Counted from the first letter of the stretch, positions 26,246-35,969 are shown. The stretch: DNA of 64,000 nucleotides from JACVRX01 sp035697245 (GCA_035697245.1 DASSDH010000133.1:1-64000), one strand, 5' to 3'. Translations and numbers: made by a program. Notes: generated by a model from the letters alone, not told the origin.

Positions 26246-29200
26246 CGCGTCACCTGCTCGCCATCGGGATGGGCTGGGCAGGAGGGCCGGGCCGGGCAGA
26301 AACCACACCAGCTGGTCCGCTCCGCCGTGAAGACCGCTCCGGCCATGCGGTCAGCTGCCTGCGCCACCATGGTCGCCGCCCAGGCCGGGTCGTCGGCGTC
26401 CGCTAGCGGCTGTTGAGCCTGCTCGCGGACTCCGTTGTTGTAGGCGCGCAGTTGCAGCAGGCGGGCGCCGCCCGAACGGCGTTCCCCCTCGGTAATGCCG
26501 TCGAAGGCGCCGAGCTCGACCGCTAGCTGGTACGCAGCGAGCTGCGGATGGCTCGTGAGGTCGGCGTCCGGCACCGCCGTCGTCCCGGTCTTGAGGTCGA
26601 CGACGACGAGCCGGCCATGGTCGTCGGATTCGAGCCGGTCGACTCGTCCAACCAGCCGGGCCCGGCCGATGTCGACGTCGAACGGCACCTCGACGGCGAC
26701 CACCTGGCGTGGGTGTTCGGCCAGCCACCGGCCCAGCCGCTCGACCATGTGCCGGGTCCTGTCGTACTCCTTTCGCCCGATCCAGCCGGTGCCCAGCGCC
26801 AGGCTCGGCCAGCGGCGGTCGAACTCTGCCAACAACTGTTCCTCGGTCCATTCCGACCGCACCGCGTGCTCGGCGAGTTCGTGTACCAGGGAGCCGACGG
26901 CCGTACGGCTGCTGCCCGGCTCGACCGCACCACACGACTTGAGCAGCCAGCGCAGCTCGCATCGGTCGAACTCGACCAGCTTCGAGGGCGACATTCGGAC
27001 CAGCTCGTCCGGTGCGCGAACAGGGGCATCGTCAGATACCGGCAACAGCCCGTACCAACTGGCTGGGTCCGCATTCGGCACGCCGGACGCGGACAGCCGG
27101 GCCAGCTGGCGGGCAGCACCCCGACGCCGGGACATCGGTTGCGCCGGGTCGCAGCAAACCTGCCGGAGCTCGGCGACGACAGACGGCAGGTCGAGGCCGC
27201 GCCGAACTCGTTCGACCGGGCGATCCTCCACGGTCCGCGAGGCGATCGGGTCGAGATCGTCGAGGAATCGCGACGGTTGGGTGTCCTCGGCGGCGACCGC
27301 AGTGACCAGCAGCCGGCTCCGTGCCCGTGAGACGGCAACGTAGAAGAGCCGGCGCTCCTCGGCCAGCCGGGCACTCTGCCGGATGACGGCGGAGTCGTCG
27401 CGACCCGCGATGACGTCGACCAGGGCCTCCGTGCCGAGCAGGTCGCCCCGAACTCGCAGGTCCGGCCAGACTCCCTCCTGCACGCCCGCGACGGCGACGA
27501 CGTCCCACTCCAACCCCTTGGCGGCGTGTGCGGTCATCAGCTGAACAGCCGGACCCGACTGCCCTGCAGGCGTCATCGGGTCGGCCGGGATCTGCTGGCC
27601 ATGCAGGTGCTCGAGGAAACCCGCTGGGCCCTCTCCCGGGAGTCGGTCGACGAATCGGGCGACTGACTCGAACAAGGCGACCACCGCGTCCAGGTCACGC
27701 TCGGCCGCAGCCGCCGCGGGGCCGCTGGTCAGTGCCGTATGTGCCCACCGCCGCGCGAGACCGCTGTGGTTCCACGCCGCCCACAACACGTCCTCGGCGG
27801 TCGCGCCCTTCGTGCCGGCAGCCGCACGAGCAACGTCGAGCAGGTCGGCAAGCCTGGTGGCTGCGCGTGCCGCTTGTGGGTGCACGGAAGCGAGCACGGT
27901 CGGCCGATGCAGCGCTTCGACGAGCAGCTCAGCGGACGCCCGCCCGCCGCCGGTCGCGAGCTCACCCGCCCGCAGCTCCTGTCGCAGCCGCCGCAGCTCG
28001 ATCGAGTCGGCTCCACCGAGGGGTCCGGTCAGCAGGGTCACCGCCAGCTCGGCGTCAACCGGACGCTGGTCGGTGGCGACCGCCAGGACGTCGACCAGCG
28101 CCTTGACCGGCGGCTGGTCCGCCAGCCTTACCTCCTCCAGGCGAACCAGGACCGGAACGCCGGCGCCGCTGAGAGCACGCCGCAGCAGTGGCAGCGCGGA
28201 CGTCGAGCGCACCAGAACCGCCATCGACTCCCACGCGACTCCGTGCAGCAGGTGTTGCTCGCGCAGCCGGCCAGCGACGAACGCCGCCTCCTGGCTGGGG
28301 CTGGCGAGGACGTGCACGGAGACCTCGCCGGGGGCGGTCGGATCCGCGGCATTGAGTCGACGATGCACCGGTGGGCCGCCGAGCCGGGCCGCCACCCGTC
28401 GAGTCGCCCCGAGCAAGGTCGGTCCACACCTACGCGACACGTCCAGCCGGGCCACCGCGGCGGGCGTGCCGTCCGCGGCCCGGAACCGATCCGGGAAACG
28501 CCGAATGACGTCGACCTCTGCGCCACGGAAGCCATAGATGGACTGATCAGGATCCCCGACGACCACCAAGTCGCGCCCGCCGCCGGCCAGAAGCGACAGC
28601 AGCTCCTCCTGCGCCGGGTCGGAATCCTGGTACTCGTCGACCACCACGAACAGTCGATCTGCACGTTCCCGCTCGAGCAGGGCAGGCTCCGTACGCAGGA
28701 GGTCGACGGCCGCCCCGACCAGCTCCGCCGAGTCGTACGCCGGCGGGCGGCGCAGTGCGGTGACCGCGGAGTACTGCTGGGCGAAATCAGCCGTGGCGCA
28801 CCAGTCGGCGCGACCGAGCCGTCGACCGAGCGCCGCCAGCTCCGCAGGAGCAACTCCGCGTTCGACCGCGCGCATCAGCAGATCCCGAAGTTCCTCGGCG
28901 AACCCACGCGTGGTCAACGCCGGGCGCAGATGCTCCGGCCATGACCGTGCAGCGAACTCGTCGACGTCGCCGCGGAGCAGCTCGCGGATCAGCAGGTCCT
29001 GCTCGGCAGCGGTGAGCAACCGCGGCGCCGGTTCACCGCGCAGCATGGCCTCGCGGCGGAGGAGGCCAAAGGCGTAGGAGTGAAAGGTGCGCGCCAACGG
29101 CTCCCGGACGGTCCGGCCGAGCCGTGCTGCGATCCGTTGCCTGAGCTCGCCAGCGGCCCGCCGGCTGAAGGTCAGGACCAGCACCTGCTCGGGATCCATC

Positions 29201-29385
29201 CCGTCGCGCTCGACCCGGTCCACCACTGCCTCGACCAGCATCGTGGTCTTACCGGTCCCTGGCCCGGCGAGGACGAGCAGCGGGCCGCCCCGGTGCTCGA
29301 CGACCCGGCGCTGCGCGAGGTCGAGAACCGGGACGGCGACGGCAGCATGCTCCGCACGCACCAGTCGAACCTGTGGCCGACGCAC
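26242..29385 (-). CDS. adnA: AdnA subunit of the AdnAB helicase-nuclease
   Basis: A 1047-residue partner of AdnB, almost the length of the mycobacterial subunit. The motor domain has Walker A LVLAGPGTGKTT (about 37-48), VVDEYQDSDP, and AHAAKGLEWDVVAVAG. The nuclease domain has VVVDLKTG. At the extreme C-terminus a cysteine group (WCGFCPARPSC) matches the Fe-S-type cluster of AddB-like nucleases, with a distant fourth cysteine upstream. The GTG start has GGGGAGGG 5 bp before it. A full copy of the 80-bp repeat lies upstream, between this start and the ATL gene. The pair is probably one transcript. Confidence 0.93.
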   Translation of the reverse strand: MRRPQVRLVRAEHAAVAVPVLDLAQRRVVEHRGGPLLVLAGPGTGKTTMLVEAVVDRVERDGMDPEQVLVLTFSRRAAGELRQRIAARLGRTVREPLARTFHSYAFGLLRREAMLRGEPAPRLLTAAEQDLLIRELLRGDVDEFAARSWPEHLRPALTTRGFAEELRDLLMRAVERGVAPAELAALGRRLGRADWCATADFAQQYSAVTALRRPPAYDSAELVGAAVDLLRTEPALLERERADRLFVVVDEYQDSDPAQEELLSLLAGGGRDLVVVGDPDQSIYGFRGAEVDVIRRFPDRFRAADGTPAAVARLDVSRRCGPTLLGATRRVAARLGGPPVHRRLNAADPTAPGEVSVHVLASPSQEAAFVAGRLREQHLLHGVAWESMAVLVRSTSALPLLRRALSGAGVPVLVRLEEVRLADQPPVKALVDVLAVATDQRPVDAELAVTLLTGPLGGADSIELRRLRQELRAGELATGGGRASAELLVEALHRPTVLASVHPQAARAATRLADLLDVARAAAGTKGATAEDVLWAAWNHSGLARRWAHTALTSGPAAAAAERDLDAVVALFESVARFVDRLPGEGPAGFLEHLHGQQIPADPMTPAGQSGPAVQLMTAHAAKGLEWDVVAVAGVQEGVWPDLRVRGDLLGTEALVDVIAGRDDSAVIRQSARLAEERRLFYVAVSRARSRLLVTAVAAEDTQPSRFLDDLDPIASRTVEDRPVERVRRGLDLPSVVAELRQVCCDPAQPMSRRRGAARQLARLSASGVPNADPASWYGLLPVSDDAPVRAPDELVRMSPSKLVEFDRCELRWLLKSCGAVEPGSSRTAVGSLVHELAEHAVRSEWTEEQLLAEFDRRWPSLALGTGWIGRKEYDRTRHMVERLGRWLAEHPRQVVAVEVPFDVDIGRARLVGRVDRLESDDHGRLVVVDLKTGTTAVPDADLTSHPQLAAYQLAVELGAFDGITEGERRSGGARLLQLRAYNNGVREQAQQPLADADDPAWAATMVAQAADRMAGAVFTAERTSWCGFCPARPSCPAHPDGEQVTR

Positions 29386-29470
29386 TCGCCCTCCCCTCGG
29401 ACGTCGGCCATCACACCACCCGGTGCTGACATGCCAGGGGATGTCGCGACAGCCTGTCGCGCGCGCCGAC

Positions 29471-29550
29471 CCACCACCAGGCGATTTCGTACATCACCAG
29501 GCTCGCAAGCCTCGTGATGTACCGGCAGGGGTGGTGAACGTGGTCATTCC
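29471..29550 (-). repeat. dispersed 80-bp palindromic repeat (copy B)
   Basis: Full-length copy in opposite orientation to copies C and D. The centre is an inverted repeat, GTACATCAC...GTGATGTAC, flanked by AGGCT/AGCCT with one mismatch. An extra direct copy of the CACCACCAGGCG box lies at one end, and GAACGTGGTCATTCC at the other. It occupies the gap between the 3' end of the ATL gene and the start of adnA, so it is the only copy upstream of a gene start. Confidence 0.8.
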
Positions 29551-29594
29551 GGCGACGCGGAGAGGGACGCGCGCGGCGGCGGGCGGCGGCGTCG

Positions 29595-29903
29595 TCAGCC
29601 GGGGTGCCAGGCCGCCCGCGACAGGTCGACGCGGGAGCCGTCGGCGACCAGCAGGCAGCCCTCGGCGACGAGCTCGCGTAGTGCGGCGACCTCGTGCCCG
29701 CGAGGAAGTCGCCCGGCCGCAGTGACCACCCGCCACCACGGCACGGCACCGCCGTAGGCGGACATGACCGCACCGACCGTTCGCGGCCCACCGCGGCCTA
29801 GGCGCTCGGCAACCACGTCGGCGACGGCGCCGTACGCCATGGCCCGGCCGGCCGGGATTCGCTCCACCAGGCTCAGGACCGCCTCGACGTATTCGTCGTC
29901 CAC
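29595..29903 (-). CDS. alkyltransferase-like (ATL) MGMT-family protein
   Basis: A 102-residue MGMT-type DNA-binding domain. The helix-turn-helix region (GRAMAYGAVADVVAERLG) and the segment AVMSAYGGAVPWWRVV are clear. The alkyl-acceptor cysteine of PCHR is replaced by tryptophan (PWWRV), so this is an alkyltransferase-like protein. ATLs bind O6-alkylguanine without repairing it and hand the lesion to nucleotide excision repair. It matches the position of Rv3204 in mycobacteria. It lies upstream of adnA on the same strand and diverges from the large membrane-protein gene. Confidence 0.9.
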   Translation of the reverse strand: MDDEYVEAVLSLVERIPAGRAMAYGAVADVVAERLGRGGPRTVGAVMSAYGGAVPWWRVVTAAGRLPRGHEVAALRELVAEGCLLVADGSRVDLSRAAWHPG

Positions 29904-29997
29904 CGGCCTATCGTGCCGTCAGGACGGTCCGCCACGCCGAATCCCGACGGGCCGCCAACGAGTGCGAGCCTGGCCAGCCGTGGAAGCATCGGAACCG

Positions 29998-32394
29998 ATG
30001 GCGGATACCGGAGTGGAAGACACGCGGATTCCGGTCCGGGACATCCCGGTCGAGGAGCCGCCGCTGCCGCGACGCACTCGCAGGCCGCAGGACATCTTCC
30101 GGCTGGTGCTGACGGCAATCGGTGTCATCGCAGCGGTCGGGTTGGCGATCGTCGCCGAGCGAACCCTCGACGGGCTGACACTGGACCTGCGCGACCTCGG
30201 TCACCGGCTACCGCCCGGACCAATCGAGTTGCTGTCGATCGCCGCCCAGCTGGTCGGGCTGGTCCTGCCCCCGATGGTCGTCGTGCTGCTCATGATCCGG
30301 GGCCGGCTCCGCACCACCGGCGAAGTGCTCGTGGCCGGTGTCCTCGCAGCGGTGATCGCCGCGCTGGCGACAGGCTGGCTGGCCGGAAGCGCGCCGGAGG
30401 AGATGGCCGACGCTTTCGACCCGATTGCTCCCACCGAAGTTTCTGAACTGGTTCCTGCCTACCCCGCCTTGCTGGTCGCAGTCATCACGGTCACGGCGTG
30501 GCTGGACCTGCGCCGGGTGCGGCAGGCCGCGCTGTTCGCGATCAGTGCGACCCTGGCCGTCGGACTGCTGGCCGGCACCGCAACTATCCCCGGCACCATC
30601 CTGGCCTTGGGCATCGGCCGCATCGTCGGCCTCGGTGTCCGGCTGGTCAGCGGGCGGCCGTCGACCGCCCCCGACGGACGCGCGATCGCGGCGCTGCTCT
30701 TGGCCGAGGGATACGACGTCCAGAGCGTCAGAGCCGACCAGGTCGACCAATACCGCCGCTACGTCGTCAAGACATCCAACGGCCCGTTGGGCGTGCTGGT
30801 CCTCGACCGGGAGACCGAAGGGGCCGGCATGCTCGCGCGGTTGGTCGCGCGGGTTCGCACCCGTGAGGAGGTCTTGCCGCGCGAGTCGCTGAACATGCGG
30901 ACTGCCCTCGACCAAGCTGCTCTGCTCTCCATGGCGGTCAGCCGCTCGGGTGCCCGGACTCCCCGCCTGCGCCAAGCCCTCAACATCGGCGACGACGCGG
31001 TCGTGCTCGTGTTCGACCACGTTCCAGGCCGGCCGCTCGGGGACCTCGAGGCCGACGAGATCACCGACGGGATGCTGCACGACTTGTGGGGGCAGCTGAA
31101 GCGACTACATCTGAACCAGGTCGCGCACCGTCGGTTGTCCGGCCGCACCATTCTGATCGGCGACGACGGGCACATCTGGCTGTTGAACCCATCCGGCGGC
31201 GAGATCGCGGCACCCGAGTTGGCCCTGCGGGTCGACCTGGCGCAGGCGCTGGTCGCCGTTGCTCTCGTCGTCGGCGCTGATCGCGCCGTCGATACGGCAT
31301 TCAACGTGCTTGGGCCCGATCGGGTGGCCTCTGCCTTGCCGCTGATGCAGCCGATCGCGCTGGCCCGGACGACCCGGCACGGCCTGAAAGCTAGACGAGG
31401 ACTCCTCCGCGAACTACGCGACGCAGTGGTGGCGCGCGCGGACGTCCCGGCGCCCGAGCCGATCCGGGTCGAGCGGCTGCGCCCCCTGTCACTGCTGACC
31501 GGGTTGGGCGTCGTCGTCGCGCTGTACCTCGTCGGCACGCAGCTCGCCGACGTGCCGTTGGGCTCGCTGTTCGCGCAAGTCCAGTGGGCCTGGGTGGCCG
31601 CAGCCATCATGTCGATGGCGGTGAGCTTCGTCGGCGCCTCGTACGCGCTGCTCGGCTTCGTTCCGGAACGGGTTCCGTTCTGGCGCACCTTCGGTGCGCA
31701 GGTGAGCCTCGGGTTCGTCCGGTTGATCGCCCCGGCGACAGTCGGGACGGCCGCGATCAACATCCGCCTGCTCACCCGGGCCGGCGTCGGTGGTCCGCTC
31801 GCGGCGGCGAGCGTGGCCGCCAACCAGGTCGGCAACGTCGCGATCACCATCCCGTTGATCATCGTCCTGGGCTTGATCACCGGATCCTCCGCCACGGCGA
31901 GCCTGGAGCCGTCGCCAACGACGATCGCGATCATCGCCGGGGTGCTGTTGCTGGCCGGCCTACTCCTGCTCACTCCGCCGGTCCGCAGCCGAGCCCGGGA
32001 CATGTGGAACGATTTCGCGGCTCGCGGGCTACCCCGGCTGCTGGACGTGCTCGGTAGTCCGCGCAAACTCGCCGAGGCCGTCGGCGGGACGGTTCTCCAG
32101 GTCGTCGCGCTGGTCTTCTGCTTCTTCGCGTGCATCAAGGCGCTGGGTGCCGACGTGAACATCGCAGCGCTGGCGGTCGTGCAGCTTGTCGGCAACACCG
32201 TCGGCACGGCGGTGCCTACGCCGGGCGGCCTGGGGGCGGTCGAGGCCGCCCTCACGGCCGGCCTCAGCGCGCTGGGCTTGAGTGCCGGGCTTGCCGTGTC
32301 AGCCGTGCTGTTGTTCCGAATCGTGTCGTTCTGGCTGCCGATCCTGCCCGGCTGGATCCTCTGGACCCAGATGCAGAAGCGCGGCCTGCTGTGA
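29998..32394 (+). CDS. flippase-like membrane protein (LPG-synthase TM family) with internal kinase-like domain
   Basis: A 798-residue three-part protein. Residues about 35-215 have six or seven membrane helices. Residues about 220-470 form a soluble domain like the ABC1/aminoglycoside kinase fold. Residues about 490-795 are the lysylphosphatidylglycerol-synthase transmembrane (UPF0104) domain with LGFVRLIAPATVGTAAINI and GTAVPTPGGLGAVEAALTAG. The kinase-like part is degenerate: the HRDLxxxN loop reads HRRLSGRTIL and the DFG-like motif reads NPSGG, so it is probably a pseudokinase. The protein probably moves or senses lipids or lipid-linked sugars. The ATG at 29998 is used; a GTG at 29980 is possible. 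It is followed 9 bp later by the nucleoside hydrolase. Confidence 0.85.
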   Translation: MADTGVEDTRIPVRDIPVEEPPLPRRTRRPQDIFRLVLTAIGVIAAVGLAIVAERTLDGLTLDLRDLGHRLPPGPIELLSIAAQLVGLVLPPMVVVLLMIRGRLRTTGEVLVAGVLAAVIAALATGWLAGSAPEEMADAFDPIAPTEVSELVPAYPALLVAVITVTAWLDLRRVRQAALFAISATLAVGLLAGTATIPGTILALGIGRIVGLGVRLVSGRPSTAPDGRAIAALLLAEGYDVQSVRADQVDQYRRYVVKTSNGPLGVLVLDRETEGAGMLARLVARVRTREEVLPRESLNMRTALDQAALLSMAVSRSGARTPRLRQALNIGDDAVVLVFDHVPGRPLGDLEADEITDGMLHDLWGQLKRLHLNQVAHRRLSGRTILIGDDGHIWLLNPSGGEIAAPELALRVDLAQALVAVALVVGADRAVDTAFNVLGPDRVASALPLMQPIALARTTRHGLKARRGLLRELRDAVVARADVPAPEPIRVERLRPLSLLTGLGVVVALYLVGTQLADVPLGSLFAQVQWAWVAAAIMSMAVSFVGASYALLGFVPERVPFWRTFGAQVSLGFVRLIAPATVGTAAINIRLLTRAGVGGPLAAASVAANQVGNVAITIPLIIVLGLITGSSATASLEPSPTTIAIIAGVLLLAGLLLLTPPVRSRARDMWNDFAARGLPRLLDVLGSPRKLAEAVGGTVLQVVALVFCFFACIKALGADVNIAALAVVQLVGNTVGTAVPTPGGLGAVEAALTAGLSALGLSAGLAVSAVLLFRIVSFWLPILPGWILWTQMQKRGLL

Positions 32395-32403
32395 GATTGG
32401 GAT

Positions 32404-33363
32404 GTGACGATGGGCCGCAAGCTGATCCTGGATGTCGACACTGGCACCGACGATGCCGTCGCCATCATGTTCGCCGTATTGCACCCCGATCTCGATCTGA
32501 TCGGCGTGACCACCGTGACCGGAAACCTGCCGATCGAGAACACCACTGACAACACCCTGCGCGTACTCGACTGGATCGGCCGGCCAGACGTTCCCGTCTA
32601 TCGCGGTCTGTCTCAACCGATTGCTCGGCGCGGCCGGTTGGCCGAGATCCACGCCGCTCGTGACTCGCCGCAAGACGGGCACGGCAACTCGCTGCCGATA
32701 CCGCCCACGGAACTGGCGCAGCAGCAGGTCGGGGCCGTCGAGTACCTCGTCGAAACCCTCCGGTCGACCACCGAACAGCTCACCCTCGTGGCCGTCGGCC
32801 CGCTCAGCAACATCGCCACGGCGTTGGCGATCGTCCCCTCGCTGGTCGAAGCCGTCGAGGAACTCGTCGTCATGGGCGGAAGTCACGCGATCGGGAACGT
32901 CACGGCATCGGCAGAGTTCAACATCTGGGTCGATCCCGAAGCAGCCAACGTCGTCCTGTCGGCGGGTTTCGAGCACCTCACCCTGGTGCCGCTGGATGCG
33001 ACCTACCAGGCGTTGTTCACCCGCGGGAACTGTGCGGAGTTCGAACGTCTCGGGACACCGGCGGGTGTCGCGGCCGCGCGGTTCATCGGGCGCCGCCTGG
33101 ACGCCGAGGCCAGGACAACCACAGCCACGGCCACCCCTGTCCACGACGTGATGTGCCCCGCGTACCTCGTCCGGCCGGAGGTGATCATCACTCGACATCT
33201 GCACGTCGTGGTGGACACGGCTAGCCCGTTGACGGTGGGTCGCACAGTCATGGATCTGCGGCCGCACACGACGGTGGTGCCGAACGCCCACGTTGCCCTG
33301 CAAGCCGACGGGGCAGCGCTGATCGACCTGCTCATGGAGACATTCGCCCGGGAAGCTATCTGA
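32404..33363 (+). CDS. inosine/uridine-preferring nucleoside hydrolase
   Basis: A 319-residue IunH-family enzyme. The calcium-binding N-terminal motif is KLILDVDTGTDDAVA (DxDxGxDD), followed by GVTTVTGN and VAVGPLSNIATAL, then GNVTASAEFNIWVDPEAA with the conserved Asn and Asp. It hydrolyses nucleosides to base and ribose. The GTG at 32404 and the in-frame ATG at 32410 are both possible starts. It is probably co-transcribed with the flippase-like gene. Confidence 0.92.
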   Translation: MTMGRKLILDVDTGTDDAVAIMFAVLHPDLDLIGVTTVTGNLPIENTTDNTLRVLDWIGRPDVPVYRGLSQPIARRGRLAEIHAARDSPQDGHGNSLPIPPTELAQQQVGAVEYLVETLRSTTEQLTLVAVGPLSNIATALAIVPSLVEAVEELVVMGGSHAIGNVTASAEFNIWVDPEAANVVLSAGFEHLTLVPLDATYQALFTRGNCAEFERLGTPAGVAAARFIGRRLDAEARTTTATATPVHDVMCPAYLVRPEVIITRHLHVVVDTASPLTVGRTVMDLRPHTTVVPNAHVALQADGAALIDLLMETFAREAI

Positions 33364-33420
33364 TGACGTGCCGGATGGTTCGCATCAGCCAGCCGCGCGG
33401 CCGGTGAGCCGTGCCGGCGC

Positions 33421-34611
33421 TCAGTACGCCGGCTGGCTGGGGTCGATCTGCCGCACCCAGGCGCCAACCCCGCCACCGACGTGCACCGCGTCGGCGTATC
33501 CCGCGCCCTTGACGATGGCCAGCGCCTCGGCCGAGCGAGGCCCGGCCTTGCAGTGCAGCACCACCTGCTTGTCCGAGGGAAGCTTCGGCAGCGCCTCGCC
33601 GGTGAGGAACTCTCCCTTCGGAATCAGCACCGAACCAGGAATCCGGTTGATCGCGTACTCGACCGGCTCCCGAACGTCGACGAGCACGAAGTCGCGCTCC
33701 CCCCGCTCCCGGGCCGACAGCCAATCGGCCAGCGTGTGCACCGAAATCGTCGAGTCGACCGCGGCCTCCGCCGCCTCGGCGCTGATAGCCCCGCAGAACG
33801 CCTCGTAGTCGACCAACTCGGTGACGGTCGGGTTCACGCCGCAGATCGCGCACTCGGGGTCCTTGCGGACCGTTACCGTCCGGTACGACGTCTCCAGCGC
33901 GTCGTAGACCATCAGCCGACCGAGCAGCGGCTCGCCGATGCCGGTCAGCAGCTTGATCGCCTCGGTGACCTGCACGGAACCGACTGAGGCACACAAGACG
34001 CCGAGGACTCCGCCCTCCGCGCAGGACGGCACCATTCCGGGCGGGGGTGGCTCTGGATAGAGGCATCGATAGCAGGGTCCGTGCGCGGCCCAGAACACTG
34101 CCGCCTGGCCGTCGAATCGGTAGATCGACCCCCACACGTACGGCTTGCCGAGCAGCACGCAGGCGTCGTTGACCAGGTACCGGGTGGCGAAGTTGTCAGT
34201 GCCGTCGACGATCAGGTCGTAATCGGCGAAGATCCGCATGACGTTGTCGTTGTCCAGGCGCTCCTCGTGCACGACGACGGTGACGTACGGGTTGATCTCC
34301 GCCACGCTGGCCTTGGCTGACAGCGCCTTCGGCGTGCCGATGTCGGACTGGCCGTGGATGACCTGGCGCTGCAGGTTCGACTCGTCGACGACGTCGAAGT
34401 CGACGACGCCGAGCGTGCCGACGCCGGCCGCCGCCAAGTACATCAACGCCGGAGAGCCAAGCCCGCCGGCACCGATCACCAGGACTCGGGCGTTCTTCAG
34501 CCGCTTCTGCCCAGCCATACCGACGTCGGGGATGATCAAGTGCCGGGAGTACCGGCGTACCTCGTCGACGCTGAGCTCCGCGGCTGGCTCGACCAGAGGT
34601 GGCAACGACAC
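33421..34611 (-). CDS. moeZ: adenylyltransferase/sulfurtransferase MoeZ
   Basis: A 396-residue E1-like enzyme with a C-terminal rhodanese domain (mycobacterial MoeZ about 392). The E1 part has VLVIGAGGLGSPALMYL, the DxxxxSNLQRQ motif (DESNLQRQV), and zinc pairs CYRC and CAIC. The rhodanese domain (about 295-390) has its active-site cysteine in VLHCKAGPRS. It adenylates and thiocarboxylates MoaD, and probably CysO-like carriers, for molybdopterin and cysteine synthesis. The GTG at 34611 has AGGAG 6 bp upstream; an upstream extension to 34734 carries no conserved residues. MoaE at 6.7 kb acts in the same pathway. Confidence 0.94.
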   Translation of the reverse strand: MSLPPLVEPAAELSVDEVRRYSRHLIIPDVGMAGQKRLKNARVLVIGAGGLGSPALMYLAAAGVGTLGVVDFDVVDESNLQRQVIHGQSDIGTPKALSAKASVAEINPYVTVVVHEERLDNDNVMRIFADYDLIVDGTDNFATRYLVNDACVLLGKPYVWGSIYRFDGQAAVFWAAHGPCYRCLYPEPPPPGMVPSCAEGGVLGVLCASVGSVQVTEAIKLLTGIGEPLLGRLMVYDALETSYRTVTVRKDPECAICGVNPTVTELVDYEAFCGAISAEAAEAAVDSTISVHTLADWLSARERGERDFVLVDVREPVEYAINRIPGSVLIPKGEFLTGEALPKLPSDKQVVLHCKAGPRSAEALAIVKGAGYADAVHVGGGVGAWVRQIDPSQPAY

Positions 34612-34714
34612 GTTCTTCTCCTGCCCGGGACCGGTGTTCGTCCACGCCAACGGTGCCACTCCACGCGTCATTCCCTGCCACAGGGTCCGGCGGTCGAGAT
34701 GGATGGCCTGGTGC

Positions 34715-35605
34715 CTACGTCGAGGTCCTGACATGTTCGCGGACCATCGACGCCACCAGGCCGGGCCGCTCCATCATGGCCACGTGCCCGGTGGTGGGCA
34801 GGTGCACGACGCGGGCCGTCGGCAGGATCTTCCGCCATCGGGCGGCGGTCGAGGTGTGCACCAGGGCGTCCCGACCACCGACGATTATCAGCGTCGGGCA
34901 GGACACCAGCCGGGCGGACGCCCAGGCCGAGCGCCATCGGGGCACCGCGTATTGCCGCACGATCGACCGCAACGACTGGAGCAGGACGGCATCTGCGTGT
35001 TCCTGCCCCAGCCACCGCTCCCGCTCCTGTGCAGCGACAGCCAGCTGACCAGGCTCGATGGCGTCGGGTTCGCCATAGAGGATGTCGGCAAGCTGGCGGA
35101 CCTGGTGCTGGACCGGCACAGCGTTGGATCGCGCGAGCAGCCGCTCCCCCAGTCGCGGGACCGCCACCAGCGCCATCCCCCGTGCGGCGTACGGCTGGCG
35201 CAGGTTCGGCATGGCCGGCGAGATCAACGTCAACGTCGACACGAGATCTGGCCGTCGAGCGGCAACCAGAACCGACACCAGGCCGCCCATTGAGTTGCCG
35301 AGCAGGTGAACCGAGTGCCCGAACCGATCAAGGAAGGAGGTGAGGACACCGGCGAACGCATTGACGCTGTGCCGGCGGCCGGGCGGCGACTCCCCGTGGC
35401 CCGGCAGGTCGATCGCCCACTGGTCAAGCTGAGCGCGCAACTCGCCCATCAGCCCGGTCCAGTTGGTCGACGACCCGCCGAGCCCGTGCACCATGACCGC
35501 GGCCGGCAACCCGGGCCCGATCGGCTCGGCATGGCGCACGAACAACGAGCCGCCCGCTTGCTCTATCACCTGGCCTGGCCACCGCGCGACTGGACCGCTG
35601 CTCAC
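34715..35605 (-). CDS. alpha/beta hydrolase
   Basis: A 296-residue alpha/beta-hydrolase fold enzyme. The oxyanion region is VMVHGLGGSSTNW, the nucleophile elbow LLGNSMGGLVS, and the acid and base residues lie in IIVGGRDALV and PTTGHVAMMERP. No signal peptide. The substrate is unknown; esters or lactones are possible. The GTG at 35605 is chosen because the upstream open frame is antisense to the next gene. It lies 103 bp upstream of moeZ on the same strand. Confidence 0.88.
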   Translation of the reverse strand: MSSGPVARWPGQVIEQAGGSLFVRHAEPIGPGLPAAVMVHGLGGSSTNWTGLMGELRAQLDQWAIDLPGHGESPPGRRHSVNAFAGVLTSFLDRFGHSVHLLGNSMGGLVSVLVAARRPDLVSTLTLISPAMPNLRQPYAARGMALVAVPRLGERLLARSNAVPVQHQVRQLADILYGEPDAIEPGQLAVAAQERERWLGQEHADAVLLQSLRSIVRQYAVPRWRSAWASARLVSCPTLIIVGGRDALVHTSTAARWRKILPTARVVHLPTTGHVAMMERPGLVASMVREHVRTST

Positions 35606-35670
35606 GGATGGAAATCGTAGGCCGCGCCGGCACAGTAGGCTCGGTGGCTCGCAACCGGAGGAGGGCGGCA

Positions 35671-35901
35671 ATGTCCGAGAGCGATGTCCGCACCAGCGAG
35701 GCAGAGCGCGGCTGGGCGTCGTCCCGCGAGGACCCGAGCGGGGCCGATCTCGAGACACCGGAAGCCGATGCCGTCGAACAACAGCAGGACGTCGTCGACA
35801 CCCCCCCGGACGAGACTCCGCACGTGCCCTACGACGTGGATCCGGCAGACGCCGCTGAGCAAAGCCGTTCGGTCGGATACGACGAGGACGACTACCGCTG
35901 A
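35671..35901 (+). CDS. small acidic hypothetical protein
   Basis: A 76-residue, strongly acidic, low-complexity protein (MSESDVRTSEAERGW... ending in GYDEDDYR), probably disordered. The ATG has GGAGGAGG about 7 bp upstream, a strong argument that it is real. No family is recognised. It precedes the TetR gene by 68 bp on the same strand. Confidence 0.65.
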   Translation: MSESDVRTSEAERGWASSREDPSGADLETPEADAVEQQQDVVDTPPDETPHVPYDVDPADAAEQSRSVGYDEDDYR

Positions 35902-35969
35902 CGCCGATCGGCGAGTCGGACGGCCGGCAGGGGTTACGATCCGGCCAGCCGAGCCTTACCAGGAGCGCC

